DNA from: Hydrocarboniphaga sp965279055
Lineage (GTDB): Bacteria; Pseudomonadota; Gammaproteobacteria; Nevskiales; Nevskiaceae
DNA length: 64,000 bases
Assembly: GCF_965279055.1 (NCBI RefSeq)
Contig: NZ_OZ257125.1
Span: forward strand, 1,054,001-1,118,000
Reading direction: 5' to 3'
In this document: piece by piece, positions 1 through 8,586 of the stretch
Layout: each line of letters starts with the position of its first letter
Position numbering within the stretch: position 1 is the first letter of the stretch
Program-made: the position numbers and the translations under genes
Notes under the pieces: generated by a model
The model's input: only the letters and a program-made list of their open reading frames with translations
What the model was told of the DNA's origin: nothing
Database searches by the model: none

Positions 1-348
1 GTCTGGGACAACTACCGCTTGCGTGGCACGCAGATCCGCTATGTCGATCAAAAGAGCGTGCCGGTGTTGCTCGCGAACTCCAAACTGGAGGATCGATTCC
101 AGGAAACTTCGTCTTGCATGACCTGCCACGCGCGCGCAGCCATTCTGGTTGAGCGGGGCGTGGCACGCCGCCTCCCTTTTTTCAAAAATGCACCGGGCTC
201 GCTCTGTAATGCGCCTATGAACGGCCAAGAACCGCAGCAGGCCGAGGGATACGTTGGCGTGCCGCTGCCTGAGTGGTTCGCTGGATCGCAGGGCCAGAAG
301 GGGTATATGCAACAGGACTTCTTGTGGTCGTTCTGCAGAGCCAAGTGA
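1..348 (+). CDS. C-terminal part of a cytochrome c-like protein (5' end outside window)
   Basis: The reading frame is open from base 1 (VWDNYRLRGTQ...) and stops with TGA at 346-348, so only the last 115 residues are seen. A single heme c-type motif, CMTCH, lies in the context SSCMTCHARAAI about 39 residues into the visible part. The sequence resembles the C-terminus of uncharacterised proteobacterial cytochrome-like proteins that end with an SSC-x-x-CHA motif. That family resemblance is from memory and could not be searched. One CxxCH suggests covalent heme and therefore a periplasmic location. The substrate or partner cannot be judged without the upstream part. Confidence 0.7.
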   Translation, partial: VWDNYRLRGTQIRYVDQKSVPVLLANSKLEDRFQETSSCMTCHARAAILVERGVARRLPFFKNAPGSLCNAPMNGQEPQQAEGYVGVPLPEWFAGSQGQKGYMQQDFLWSFCRAK

Positions 349-474
349 GCCATTTTTTAGCCGATTGCGATCGATAAAGCAGGCGATCATCAACGTTGAG
401 GATGAGTCTGTGTTGCGCGGTTGACACCATAGTCACACGAGCGGCTTGCTCGGCAGGTGACAGGGGGAATCCGC

Positions 475-1221
475 GTGATCAAGCTGAATAAGGGGATGTG
501 GGCGAGCCTTACGTTAGTCGCAACTATTTCAGCGGCGGCGCCGGCTCACGCGGAAACGCCGCCGATCGCGGCCGGCTTTCGCGTCGGTACGCTCGGCATC
601 GGCGCCGAAGGCACGATCGGCGTCAACGATTACATCAACGTGCGCGTGCCGTTCAATCTCTTCAGCTATAGCGATAGCCGCAACGAAGACGGCATCGATT
701 ACGACGGCAAACTCAAGCTGCAGAGCTTCGGTGCGCAGGTCGACGTGCATCCATTCAAGGGCAGTTTCTTTCTCAGTGCCGGCCTGTTCGCCAACGGCAA
801 CAAGCTCAAGCTGCATGCCTCCGACCCGACGGGTGAAGAGGAGTACGACATCGGTGACGCCACTTACGTCTCCGATACCAGCGATCCACTGGATCTGAAC
901 GCGCGGATGAAGTTCAACTCGGTGGCGCCGTACGCCGGTCTGGGCTGGGGCAATCCGATTCTGGGCGACCGGAACCTGTACTTCCGCCTCGAGATCGGCG
1001 CGTATTTTCAGGGCGCTGGCAAGATCGACATGAAGGCCACCGGCAGCGCCAAGAACCAAGACGACGATTCAGCCTCGTTCAAGGTCGACGGCGATACGCC
1101 CGAGGCGATGTTGTTCCAGGCCAACCTAGAGCAGGAGCGCTCTGACCTGGAAGGCGACATCAAGGACTTCAAGATCTATCCGGCGATCAGCCTCGCCATC
1201 GGCTACCGCTTCAAGCTCTAG
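475..1221 (+). CDS. small outer-membrane beta-barrel protein, function unknown
   Basis: The product is about 248 residues, with an N-terminal signal peptide (hydrophobic stretch ending APAHA-E) and no cysteine at the cleavage site. The mature part alternates hydrophobic and polar residues and ends in YRFKL, an aromatic-rich C-terminal strand typical of outer-membrane barrels. The frame opens at a GTG at 457, but the GTG at 475 has GGGGGA six bases upstream and gives a cleaner signal peptide, so 475 is chosen. It precedes a FadL-like barrel by 28 bases, and the two probably form one unit with the following lipoprotein. A small porin-like or OmpW/OprH-type protein is possible. No enzyme motif is visible. 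Confidence 0.75.
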   Translation: MIKLNKGMWASLTLVATISAAAPAHAETPPIAAGFRVGTLGIGAEGTIGVNDYINVRVPFNLFSYSDSRNEDGIDYDGKLKLQSFGAQVDVHPFKGSFFLSAGLFANGNKLKLHASDPTGEEEYDIGDATYVSDTSDPLDLNARMKFNSVAPYAGLGWGNPILGDRNLYFRLEIGAYFQGAGKIDMKATGSAKNQDDDSASFKVDGDTPEAMLFQANLEQERSDLEGDIKDFKIYPAISLAIGYRFKL

Positions 1222-1249
1222 CGCGCGCCGCTCCAACCTCGGGGGATTT

Positions 1250-2614
1250 ATGTCTGGCATTGTCACGGGCCCGATCCGGGCCCGGCGGGCGCTTGCGCTC
1301 TGCGTTTCGGTCGCCGCGCTGCTGCTGTGTGCAGGCAAGGCGCGGGCCGACGGCTTTCACTACCGCAATCTGATGGTCGGCGATCGCGCGATCGGCTTCG
1401 GTGGCGCTTATGTGGCACTCGCCGACGATACCGCGGGGCTGTTCTACAACCCGGCGGGCGCGCCGTATTCCAAGGAACTCGCTGCGGCGACGGTCAATGT
1501 TCTGAGCCGCTCCCAGGTCCAGTATCAGGACTTTTTTCCCGACGGCGGATCGTTGCACTCGACGTCGTCGGGCCTTGTGCCGAGTTACTTCGGCATCATG
1601 CGGGTATCCGAGGCATGCGCCTGCGCTTTCGGCTTCTCGATCGCCGTCAACGATTTTCTATCCGAGCGCCAGCTCGATGACTCGCAGTTCCTGACACCCG
1701 GTGGCTCGGTCGACGAATATCTCAGCGGCGACGTCGATCGGCGGCTGTATAACGTCGGCCCGAGCTTCGGCATGAAGCTCGGCAACAGCGGCTGGTCCTG
1801 GGGCGTCACGCTATACGGCAGTTATCGCGACATGCGCGAGTCGCGCACGATCGGCGGCAAAGCGACACGCGCCACACAGGACGGCGCGACCGAGCGTCTC
1901 AACGTACAGACCAGCTATCGCATCGAGGACACGCAGCTTGGCGCGCGGCCGGTGCTTGGCCTGCAGTATCGCGGTAACAGTGTCAGCTTCGGTGCGGTGG
2001 TCGCGCGCGATTTCGGCTTCAGGCGCGACTATCGCTACTTCTATCGCAGCTCGCGCAACCTGGTCACGCAGAACGACGACGGCAGTAACAAGCCCGAGGC
2101 GGTGCTCGACATCGAGGCCGATTCGCGCAGCCCGGCGCGTCAGCACTATCCATGGCAGACGTCGATCGGCGCGGCACTGCAGCCGTACCGACAGTGGTTC
2201 CTCTCGGCGCAGGTCGATCACTATTTCAAGGTCGATCAGGGCGCGGTCGCCAGCGGCTCGGCTGATTCGCCGCCAGTAACACGCCAGTTCAAAGCGGTCG
2301 ACAATTTCTCGCTCGGCAGCGAATACGTCGCCTCGCCGCAGGTATCGCTGCGCGCAGCGGTCTACACCGACTACAGCAATGCCGACGTCGCCGATGCCGG
2401 CGTGTTCGAGCGTCGCGAATCGATCGATCTGGTTGGGTTCTCACTCGGCGGCACCTACCGCGACAACACACGCGAATACAAGCTCGGCTTCTATTACAGC
2501 CGCGGCGACGGCAAGGGCACGCTCGGCGATCTCGGTGAACTCAATTTCAGTGGCGCCAGTGTCGTCGATGCGCGTGCCAGCAATCTCACGTTGTTATTCG
2601 GAGCCGAACTATGA
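1250..2614 (+). CDS. OmpP1/FadL-like outer-membrane transport protein
   Basis: This 454-residue protein has a signal peptide (cleavage near KARA-DG). A stretch close to the mature N-terminus, AIGFGGAYVALADDTAGLFYNPAG, resembles the family signature of FadL/TodX/OmpP1 channels for hydrophobic compounds. The rest is strand-rich, and the last residues, LTLLFGAEL, fit a closing beta strand. GGGGGA lies just upstream of the ATG. The stop overlaps the next open frame (ATGA), which suggests coupled expression with the downstream lipoprotein. The substrate is not determinable here; long-chain fatty acids or other hydrophobic molecules are the family norm. Confidence 0.75.
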   Translation: MSGIVTGPIRARRALALCVSVAALLLCAGKARADGFHYRNLMVGDRAIGFGGAYVALADDTAGLFYNPAGAPYSKELAAATVNVLSRSQVQYQDFFPDGGSLHSTSSGLVPSYFGIMRVSEACACAFGFSIAVNDFLSERQLDDSQFLTPGGSVDEYLSGDVDRRLYNVGPSFGMKLGNSGWSWGVTLYGSYRDMRESRTIGGKATRATQDGATERLNVQTSYRIEDTQLGARPVLGLQYRGNSVSFGAVVARDFGFRRDYRYFYRSSRNLVTQNDDGSNKPEAVLDIEADSRSPARQHYPWQTSIGAALQPYRQWFLSAQVDHYFKVDQGAVASGSADSPPVTRQFKAVDNFSLGSEYVASPQVSLRAAVYTDYSNADVADAGVFERRESIDLVGFSLGGTYRDNTREYKLGFYYSRGDGKGTLGDLGELNFSGASVVDARASNLTLLFGAEL

Positions 2615-2685
2615 GCCCGCCTGCGCGTGCGCCCAGCGGTGCGATCCATTCGTCAATCAGCATTCTTTCCGGCAGGAACAAAACG

Positions 2686-5600
2686 ATGAAAAACCAACAT
2701 GTACTGGTATCCGCGCTGCTATGCGCCGTATTGGCGGCTTGCGGAGGCGGCGGTGGATCCGCAGAAGGCGGCGACAAGGAGCCGAGTGTTTCCTTGAGCC
2801 TGTCGCCCAGCGCTGTTTTGCAGGGGGCGACCTCGACCTTGAGCTGGACGACGAGCAACGTCGGCAGCTGCGTCGCCAGCGGTGCCTGGAGCGGATCGCG
2901 TGCCGTCAGCGGCAGCGAGAGCGTCTCACCGGCGGCGGCCGGCGCGCTGATTTACACGCTGACCTGCAACGGCGACGCCGGCAGCGCCAGCGCCAGCGCG
3001 ACGCTGACGGTGTCGCCAAGCTCGGTGAAGCAGTCACTGACCTTGACCGGCTTTGTCACCGTCGCCGGCACGCCGGGCCAGCTGTTGCCGGGTGCCAGCG
3101 TCGTCATCGCTGCCGGCAGCGACAGTGAAACCACGACGACCGACGCCAGCGGCGCATATAGCGTTACCGTCGAAGTCGACGATCCGAGCGTGGTGATCAG
3201 CGCGGTGGCAACAGCGGCGATGTCGTCGTCGCCGACGGCCACGCACAGCAAGGCAGCAGCGGTTGCCGCGCCTCGTCCGGCATCGTTGATGCCGCAAATG
3301 AAGTCGCCCGACTCGCCGCGCCGCGCCAGCCCGGGCCAGCGCCACACCACGCTGGACGCGAAGTCCGTTGGCAATGTCGTGCGCGCACCGGCGTCGGTCG
3401 ATCGCGGCAAGTCATCGCAGCCGCAGGCAGCTGACAGCACGTCGATCAAGCTCAGTTCGATTCTCGGCAGCTTCGCCGATCTGAAGGCCGCAGCCGGCGA
3501 CGCTACCGCCGACTCGTCCGAGAACATCCGCAACAACATCACCCAGCTGAGCACCGCGGAAGCGGTGCTCGTCACCGAGGCCAACGACGGCGCGATTCCG
3601 GCCAACGGTACGCAGCTCGATGGTGCGCTGACAGCGATCAAGGCCGACCAGCAACTGCAGCTGGCCGGCACGCTGAAGTTGATCATCCAGGACTCGGACT
3701 ATCCGCTGCCCGCCGGAGCCGGTGACACGCTGGCGTTCGCTAGCTCGGCCGCGGTCCGCGACCCGTATATCGACGGCATCCTGTCCACCGATCAGGGCGC
3801 TGCGGACCTGCAGGCGGCGATCGATCAGACGCTGGCCGATCCGCAGGCAGTCGAGCAGCCTTCTGCGGCGAGCGTGCCGGCGTCGCTGCTGCTGAGTCAG
3901 CCGGTGGCTTCGAATCCGGTGGGCTACGGCAACTACCAGGCACTGGCGACCGCGTTCACGTTCGCCGCAGATGGCACGGGAACGTACGCCAATTCCAGTG
4001 TGAATACGTCCACGCATTGGGCCCCGCAGGGCACCGCCATCCACGTCACGCTGGATACGCCGGACCGCTTCAGCTACACGACAGTCAATGCCCAGGAGGA
4101 AATCGTGGATGCGACCGACGCTTACTCGGTGGTCGATCTGGTCCGGACTGGCGACATGGCCTATGCCGCGACCTTCAGCGGCCTGCATAGCGAGACGCCG
4201 GTTGACGATCCGACGCAGCCGCCGACGACGACGGCCGCGCGCCGCCAGGACAGCCTGGTGAGCCTGATGCCCAACGCCGGTCTGAAGTCGATCGCGGCCG
4301 AAAGCCTGGTCGGCCTGAAGTGGGTCGCGCCGATCTTCAGGGTTGACCCGGTCAACCCGGGCTTCGGTTTTCAAGGCGATGTTCTCGACTTCGCCAGCGG
4401 TGGCGTCGGCAGCGCGCGATATCTCGCTCAGAGTTTCATTTACACCAACGATGCCGACGGGGCTTTGAAAGTAACGCTGGCCGACGGTGCCGTGCTGAGC
4501 TACTACCGCTACGCGGATATCGACGCGGCGGCTGGTTACTGGCTGGTCGACTACGTCAAGGGTGGCGTGCATCGCGTCGATGTTGCGCTGGCGATCAGCG
4601 CGCCGCTGGATCTGCACTACACCGACAGCAACGCAGCCGGAACCTACTATCTCTTCGGCTACGGCGACGAGTCGGCGGACAATGCAACGCTGAACGCCGG
4701 CACCACCGGCTTTGCGCAACGTCTTCTCAGCAATCACACCGCTGCATCGGACTACTCGTCCGTCAACAACAGCCGCAACGCGCAGGGCGGTGCCAATCGC
4801 GTCTGGTCGGTCGATACGGCCAGCGGTTCGTTGTTGATCCGCTCGTACTACGATGTCGAAACCGGGGAAGACCCTTGCGATCCTGCGGCGTCGACCTGCG
4901 TGCTGTACGCCGAGCGCGAGCTGATCCCGATTCAAGTCAGCGCCGATGGTCGCTGGCACTACGTGATCGAGCATCGCCGCTTCGGCGATGGCCCGGATGG
5001 CGAGATCACGCCGACAACGCCGGATGAGTACCTGACCCGCCTTTACGAAGTGCAGGGGCCTGACATGATCAGCGGCAGCTGGGAGCTGGTGTCGTACAAC
5101 GGCGAGCCGTCGTCGCCACACGCCGATATCTTCAGCTTCTTCAGCGACGGCAGCGTGATCGCGGCGATCAACGATCAGGACCCCAGCTGCGCCAATAACG
5201 GCCAGGGTCTACAGCTCGGTCGCTTCGAGTGGCCGCTGGTCGCCGACCTGCAGAACCTGGTCAGCGGGCCGCTGAGCGCGAGCCTGACGATCAATCAGCC
5301 CGGTGACGGCTGCGGCCTCGGCAGTGCGCTGAAGCCGGGTGGCGTGAAGATCCAGCTCAACGGCCTGGGCGAGCTGGTCGTCGACGACGGTGGCGACATC
5401 AGCGTATTGCGTCGAGTGCCCGGTGCTCAGGATCAGCTCAGCGGTTCCTGGCTGGCCGGAGCCGCGAGCGAAAAGCCACTGGCCCCGGGTACGAACCCTG
5501 CGGTGATCTCGTTCTTCGCCGACGGCCGCTATGTACTGGCGAGCGTCGACAGCGGTGATCCGGATTGTGCCGACAGCGGTGTCGAGTATGGCCAGTACAG

Positions 5601-5778
5601 CTTCGACGCGTCCAAGCATCAGCTGAGCTTTCATGATCTGACGCTCGATACCAGTACCTGCGGCGCCGTCGACAAGGGCGACACCGCCGGCGTCTTCGGC
5701 GCGCAGGTCGAGCGCAATCGTCTGCAGCTGAGCGATGACGGCGACCTCGTTCCGTTCCTGAAATTGTCGGCGCCTTGA
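2686..5778 (+). CDS. large multidomain lipoprotein of unknown function
   Basis: The product is about 1030 residues, starting at the ATG at 2686 behind GGCAGGA. An in-frame ATG at 2611 would add a 25-residue non-signal extension. A lipobox (LAAC) is followed by a Gly-rich linker. An Ig-like domain comes next (about residues 25-105), carrying a Cys pair near GSCVASGAWSGS and LTCNGDAG. A carboxypeptidase-regulatory-like domain with GASVV and TDASGAYSV follows (about 115-175). A long region is unassigned. The C-terminus holds two tandem lipocalin-like repeats, each starting SGSW and carrying an FFxDG strand. Each also has a D-x-x-C-A motif (DPSCANNGQG and DPDCADSGVE). It is probably anchored in the outer membrane and expressed with the FadL-like barrel. 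No catalytic motif was recognised. Confidence 0.75.
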   Translation: MKNQHVLVSALLCAVLAACGGGGGSAEGGDKEPSVSLSLSPSAVLQGATSTLSWTTSNVGSCVASGAWSGSRAVSGSESVSPAAAGALIYTLTCNGDAGSASASATLTVSPSSVKQSLTLTGFVTVAGTPGQLLPGASVVIAAGSDSETTTTDASGAYSVTVEVDDPSVVISAVATAAMSSSPTATHSKAAAVAAPRPASLMPQMKSPDSPRRASPGQRHTTLDAKSVGNVVRAPASVDRGKSSQPQAADSTSIKLSSILGSFADLKAAAGDATADSSENIRNNITQLSTAEAVLVTEANDGAIPANGTQLDGALTAIKADQQLQLAGTLKLIIQDSDYPLPAGAGDTLAFASSAAVRDPYIDGILSTDQGAADLQAAIDQTLADPQAVEQPSAASVPASLLLSQPVASNPVGYGNYQALATAFTFAADGTGTYANSSVNTSTHWAPQGTAIHVTLDTPDRFSYTTVNAQEEIVDATDAYSVVDLVRTGDMAYAATFSGLHSETPVDDPTQPPTTTAARRQDSLVSLMPNAGLKSIAAESLVGLKWVAPIFRVDPVNPGFGFQGDVLDFASGGVGSARYLAQSFIYTNDADGALKVTLADGAVLSYYRYADIDAAAGYWLVDYVKGGVHRVDVALAISAPLDLHYTDSNAAGTYYLFGYGDESADNATLNAGTTGFAQRLLSNHTAASDYSSVNNSRNAQGGANRVWSVDTASGSLLIRSYYDVETGEDPCDPAASTCVLYAERELIPIQVSADGRWHYVIEHRRFGDGPDGEITPTTPDEYLTRLYEVQGPDMISGSWELVSYNGEPSSPHADIFSFFSDGSVIAAINDQDPSCANNGQGLQLGRFEWPLVADLQNLVSGPLSASLTINQPGDGCGLGSALKPGGVKIQLNGLGELVVDDGGDISVLRRVPGAQDQLSGSWLAGAASEKPLAPGTNPAVISFFADGRYVLASVDSGDPDCADSGVEYGQYSFDASKHQLSFHDLTLDTSTCGAVDKGDTAGVFGAQVERNRLQLSDDGDLVPFLKLSAP

Positions 5779-5984
5779 ACCGTCATCTCGCAAGCACCCG
5801 GGAGCCCATGCCTTGTACGTGTCCCTCGCGCTCGATGTCGCCGATGCGGGAGATGTTTTGTGCGGGATCGGTCGGCCACGCCTGAGACCACTTGTCATCA
5901 AGCTTGCTGATGAAGCAAGTCGTTTCGATCGGTATCTAGTTCTTCAGCCCGGCGAATGAGCGCCGGTATTGACGGGGAATGGAA

Positions 5985-7274
5985 ATGGTCAAAAAGGTCG
6001 AATCACTTTTGCTGTTCACCGCGCTGATGATCCTGGGTCATGGCGCAGTCCGGGCGCAGGATCAAGCGGGGGGTGGCGCAGAGCCAACAGCAGCGGGTAG
6101 TTCGGAGCTTCAGGTTGAGGCAGACAAGGCCAAGTCCCTGGCGGACACGGCAGCGGAGATCGCCGGCAAGCCAGTGTTGGCGGCAGCGGTGCCGGACCAC
6201 CTGAACGGCGATCCGGTCACCGATTCGCCGCTGCAGCTGATAAGGAACGCCACGGTGTCGGCTGCAAGGGCGAAGCAGGCTGCCGACAGCGTCGCTCCCG
6301 CCGCACTGTCGAAACCGACGATAGGCGATCCCGTCGTGCCCGACCGCCAGGACTCCGCAGCCGAAACCGCCAGGGCTGCCGGCGTCGCGACTGAAGCCGC
6401 CACGGCTGCAGCGGTCGCGGCCATGCAGGTAGCGGCGCAGTCGAAGCGGGCGGCGGCAGATGCGGCAGCCGAGCTGGAGAAAAAAAGGGAAAACTTGGAG
6501 GCGCAACGCAAGGCCTTCGAGCGTGCCCTGGCAACTGGCTCGTCCCGCGGCAAATCAGCAGAGCTGAACGCACTCAAACGAAATGCAGAGACCGCTGAAC
6601 AAGATGCGTCGGAGGCCGAAGTCAAGGCAACGCAAGCCAAGAAGACATCGGCCGCCGCGGACGACACTGTGAAAAACACACTGTCGACGGTGGAAAGCGC
6701 CAAGGCCGCCGCCGACAAAGCAGCCGGCGGCACTGGCAACGGTCCGAAGCTTCAGAGCGCCTTCGGTTTCTCCGTGGGACTGGGAGCGGATTTTCACTCG
6801 CAACGCTACATAGAAACCGCATCGGTGAACGGCACCAACCAGATCGTCACGATCGACAAGGCCTACAAGGTCCAGCCATCAGTGTGGGCCGTGGCCAGCT
6901 ACACCAAGCTGACTCCTTGCACGGCTGCCTGGCAGAAGCTCTTCTGCAATTCGGATATCAGGCCCGGAATGTTTTTCGGCGCGAAGCTGCTGGATCAGTC
7001 CGGTGAATCGGTCACGGCGGTCGCATTGGGCATTCAGCTCAGCCTGGTCGAGCAAGACAAGCAAAATGTAGTGGGTATCGACAATGCCGTCGCCATAAGG
7101 GATACGTTCAAGCAAGGTTGGAACGTGGGCATCGGTTACATGGTCCACAAGACGCAACGCCTGGCCGATGGCATCAGCGAAGGGCAGCCATTGCCTGCCC
7201 AGTACAGCGGGATCAAGTACTCGAATTCTTTCGACAAGGGATTCGTGATCATGATCTCCCGCTCGGTATTTTGA
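5985..7274 (+). CDS. exported alanine-rich coiled-coil protein with a C-terminal barrel-like domain
   Basis: The product is about 429 residues with a signal peptide (VKKVESLLLF..., cleavage near VRA-QD). An in-frame ATG lies six bases upstream at 5979, but GGGG is better spaced for the second ATG. Residues about 25-240 are extremely rich in Ala, Glu, Lys and Asp, with heptad-like patterns (DAAAELEKKRENLEAQRKAF), and look like a long coiled coil. Residues about 250-429 are strand-like and contain two cysteines (LTPCTAAW, KLFCNSD). They end ...MISRSVF with a terminal Phe, as in outer-membrane barrel domains. I do not recognise the family. A helical periplasmic part with an outer-membrane anchor is the simplest reading. 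Confidence 0.65.
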   Translation: MVKKVESLLLFTALMILGHGAVRAQDQAGGGAEPTAAGSSELQVEADKAKSLADTAAEIAGKPVLAAAVPDHLNGDPVTDSPLQLIRNATVSAARAKQAADSVAPAALSKPTIGDPVVPDRQDSAAETARAAGVATEAATAAAVAAMQVAAQSKRAAADAAAELEKKRENLEAQRKAFERALATGSSRGKSAELNALKRNAETAEQDASEAEVKATQAKKTSAAADDTVKNTLSTVESAKAAADKAAGGTGNGPKLQSAFGFSVGLGADFHSQRYIETASVNGTNQIVTIDKAYKVQPSVWAVASYTKLTPCTAAWQKLFCNSDIRPGMFFGAKLLDQSGESVTAVALGIQLSLVEQDKQNVVGIDNAVAIRDTFKQGWNVGIGYMVHKTQRLADGISEGQPLPAQYSGIKYSNSFDKGFVIMISRSVF

Positions 7275-7372
7275 GCCTCGCAAGTCGACCGGTCTGGCAG
7301 AGTGCGTGCCTTCGGCGAAATCGTCGAGGTACGAAGCGGTTAACATAAGCGTCCGCTCTGCCTCCTTTTTTT

Positions 7373-8116
7373 ATGACGACTCCAGCGCTTCGCCTCGGCA
7401 TCAACGTCGATCACGTCGCCACCGTGCGCCAGGCGCGCGGTGCGCCTTATCCGGATCCGGTCGAAGGCGCGCTGCTTGCCGCTGAGGCCGGCGCGCATTC
7501 GATCACCGTGCATTTGCGCGAAGACCGGCGGCATATCCAGGATCATGACGTGCAGCGTCTGCTGGCCGTCAGCAAGGTGCCGGTGAATCTGGAGATGGCG
7601 GTGACCGACGAGATGGTCGCGATCGCCTGCCGCCTGAAACCGGCGTATGTCTGCCTGGTGCCGGAGAAGCGCGAGGAGCGCACCACCGAAGGCGGGCTGG
7701 ATGTCGCCGGGCAGTTGGGGCGGATCAGGGATGTGTGTGCGCGGCTGGCGGACTTTGGCATCCAGACCAGCCTGTTCGTCGATCCGGATCCGGAGCAGCT
7801 TGAAGCCTGCATCGCCAGCGGCGCGCCGCACCTGGAGATTCACACCGGCACTTACGCGGATGCTTCGCACTTCGAGTCGGCGGCGGGCGAGTTCGTCGTC
7901 ATCGATGATTTCGCGCGCGCGGCGCATGCGGCGGGTATCGAGGTGCATGCGGGCCACGGTCTGAACCTGCACAACGTCGGGCCGATCGCGGGTATCAAGG
8001 CGATCGTCGAACTCAACATCGGCCACGCCGTGGTGGCGCGCGCGCTGATGGTCGGTATGCGCGAGGCGGTGTCTGAAATGCTGGCGGCGATGCGCGCCGG
8101 CCGCGCGTCGGCCTGA
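7373..8116 (+). CDS. pdxJ: pyridoxine 5'-phosphate synthase
   Basis: This cytosolic TIM-barrel enzyme joins 1-deoxyxylulose 5-phosphate and 3-amino-2-oxopropyl phosphate to make pyridoxine 5'-phosphate, the last ring-forming step of DXP-dependent vitamin B6 synthesis. The 247-residue length is normal. Family motifs are seen in order: GINVDHVATVRQARG near the N-terminus, HLREDRRHI, the VPEKREERTTEGG loop, and HLEIHTG. There is no Shine-Dalgarno sequence: a run of seven T residues lies two bases ahead of the ATG, so initiation may be leaderless or weak. acpS follows after one base, an arrangement common in proteobacteria. Confidence 0.96.
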   Translation: MTTPALRLGINVDHVATVRQARGAPYPDPVEGALLAAEAGAHSITVHLREDRRHIQDHDVQRLLAVSKVPVNLEMAVTDEMVAIACRLKPAYVCLVPEKREERTTEGGLDVAGQLGRIRDVCARLADFGIQTSLFVDPDPEQLEACIASGAPHLEIHTGTYADASHFESAAGEFVVIDDFARAAHAAGIEVHAGHGLNLHNVGPIAGIKAIVELNIGHAVVARALMVGMREAVSEMLAAMRAGRASA

Positions 8117-8117
8117 G

Positions 8118-8576
8118 ATGAGCGAGCGTCCGCTACGTCGCGGTGGCTGCTATGCCAGCGGCGTGGCGCGCGCTGCGCCGCCAGCGGCGCCGCGCAGCGC
8201 GATTTACGGCGTCGGCATCGACGTGCTGCATATATCGCGCATGGCCGAAGTGCATGGCCGTCACCCGGATCGGCTGGCCAAGCGGCTGCTGCATCCGCTG
8301 GAGATGCAGCGACTGAGTACTGCGAAAAACCCAGTGAATTACCTGGCGAAGTGCTTCGCCGTGAAGGAGGCCTTCGTCAAGGCGCTGGGCACCGGCTTTC
8401 GCGGCATCGCGCATGACGAGGTGGGCTGGACCAGGGTCGAACACGGACGGCCGGAGCTGTGCGTGACGCCCCGCGTGCAGGCAATGCTCAGCGGCCTCGG
8501 CATCGGCGCGATGCATTTGAGCCTGACCGACGAGCTGGATCTGGTGTGCGCGGTGGTGACCCTGGAGCGTGCTTGA
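8118..8576 (+). CDS. acpS: holo-[acyl-carrier-protein] synthase
   Basis: AcpS moves 4'-phosphopantetheine from coenzyme A to the serine of acyl carrier protein, activating it for fatty-acid synthesis. Diagnostic motifs are GVGIDVLHISRM and the Mg/CoA-binding FAVKEAFVKALGTGF. The 152-residue product is longer than the usual 120-130 because of about 28 basic, Ala-rich residues before IYGVGID. No better internal start is visible, and the ATG sits one base after the pdxJ stop, so the extension may be real or the true start may be a rare codon. The gene ends 10 bases from the convergent BarA-like kinase gene. Confidence 0.93.
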   Translation: MSERPLRRGGCYASGVARAAPPAAPRSAIYGVGIDVLHISRMAEVHGRHPDRLAKRLLHPLEMQRLSTAKNPVNYLAKCFAVKEAFVKALGTGFRGIAHDEVGWTRVEHGRPELCVTPRVQAMLSGLGIGAMHLSLTDELDLVCAVVTLERA

Positions 8577-8586
8577 GGCAGCTGCG

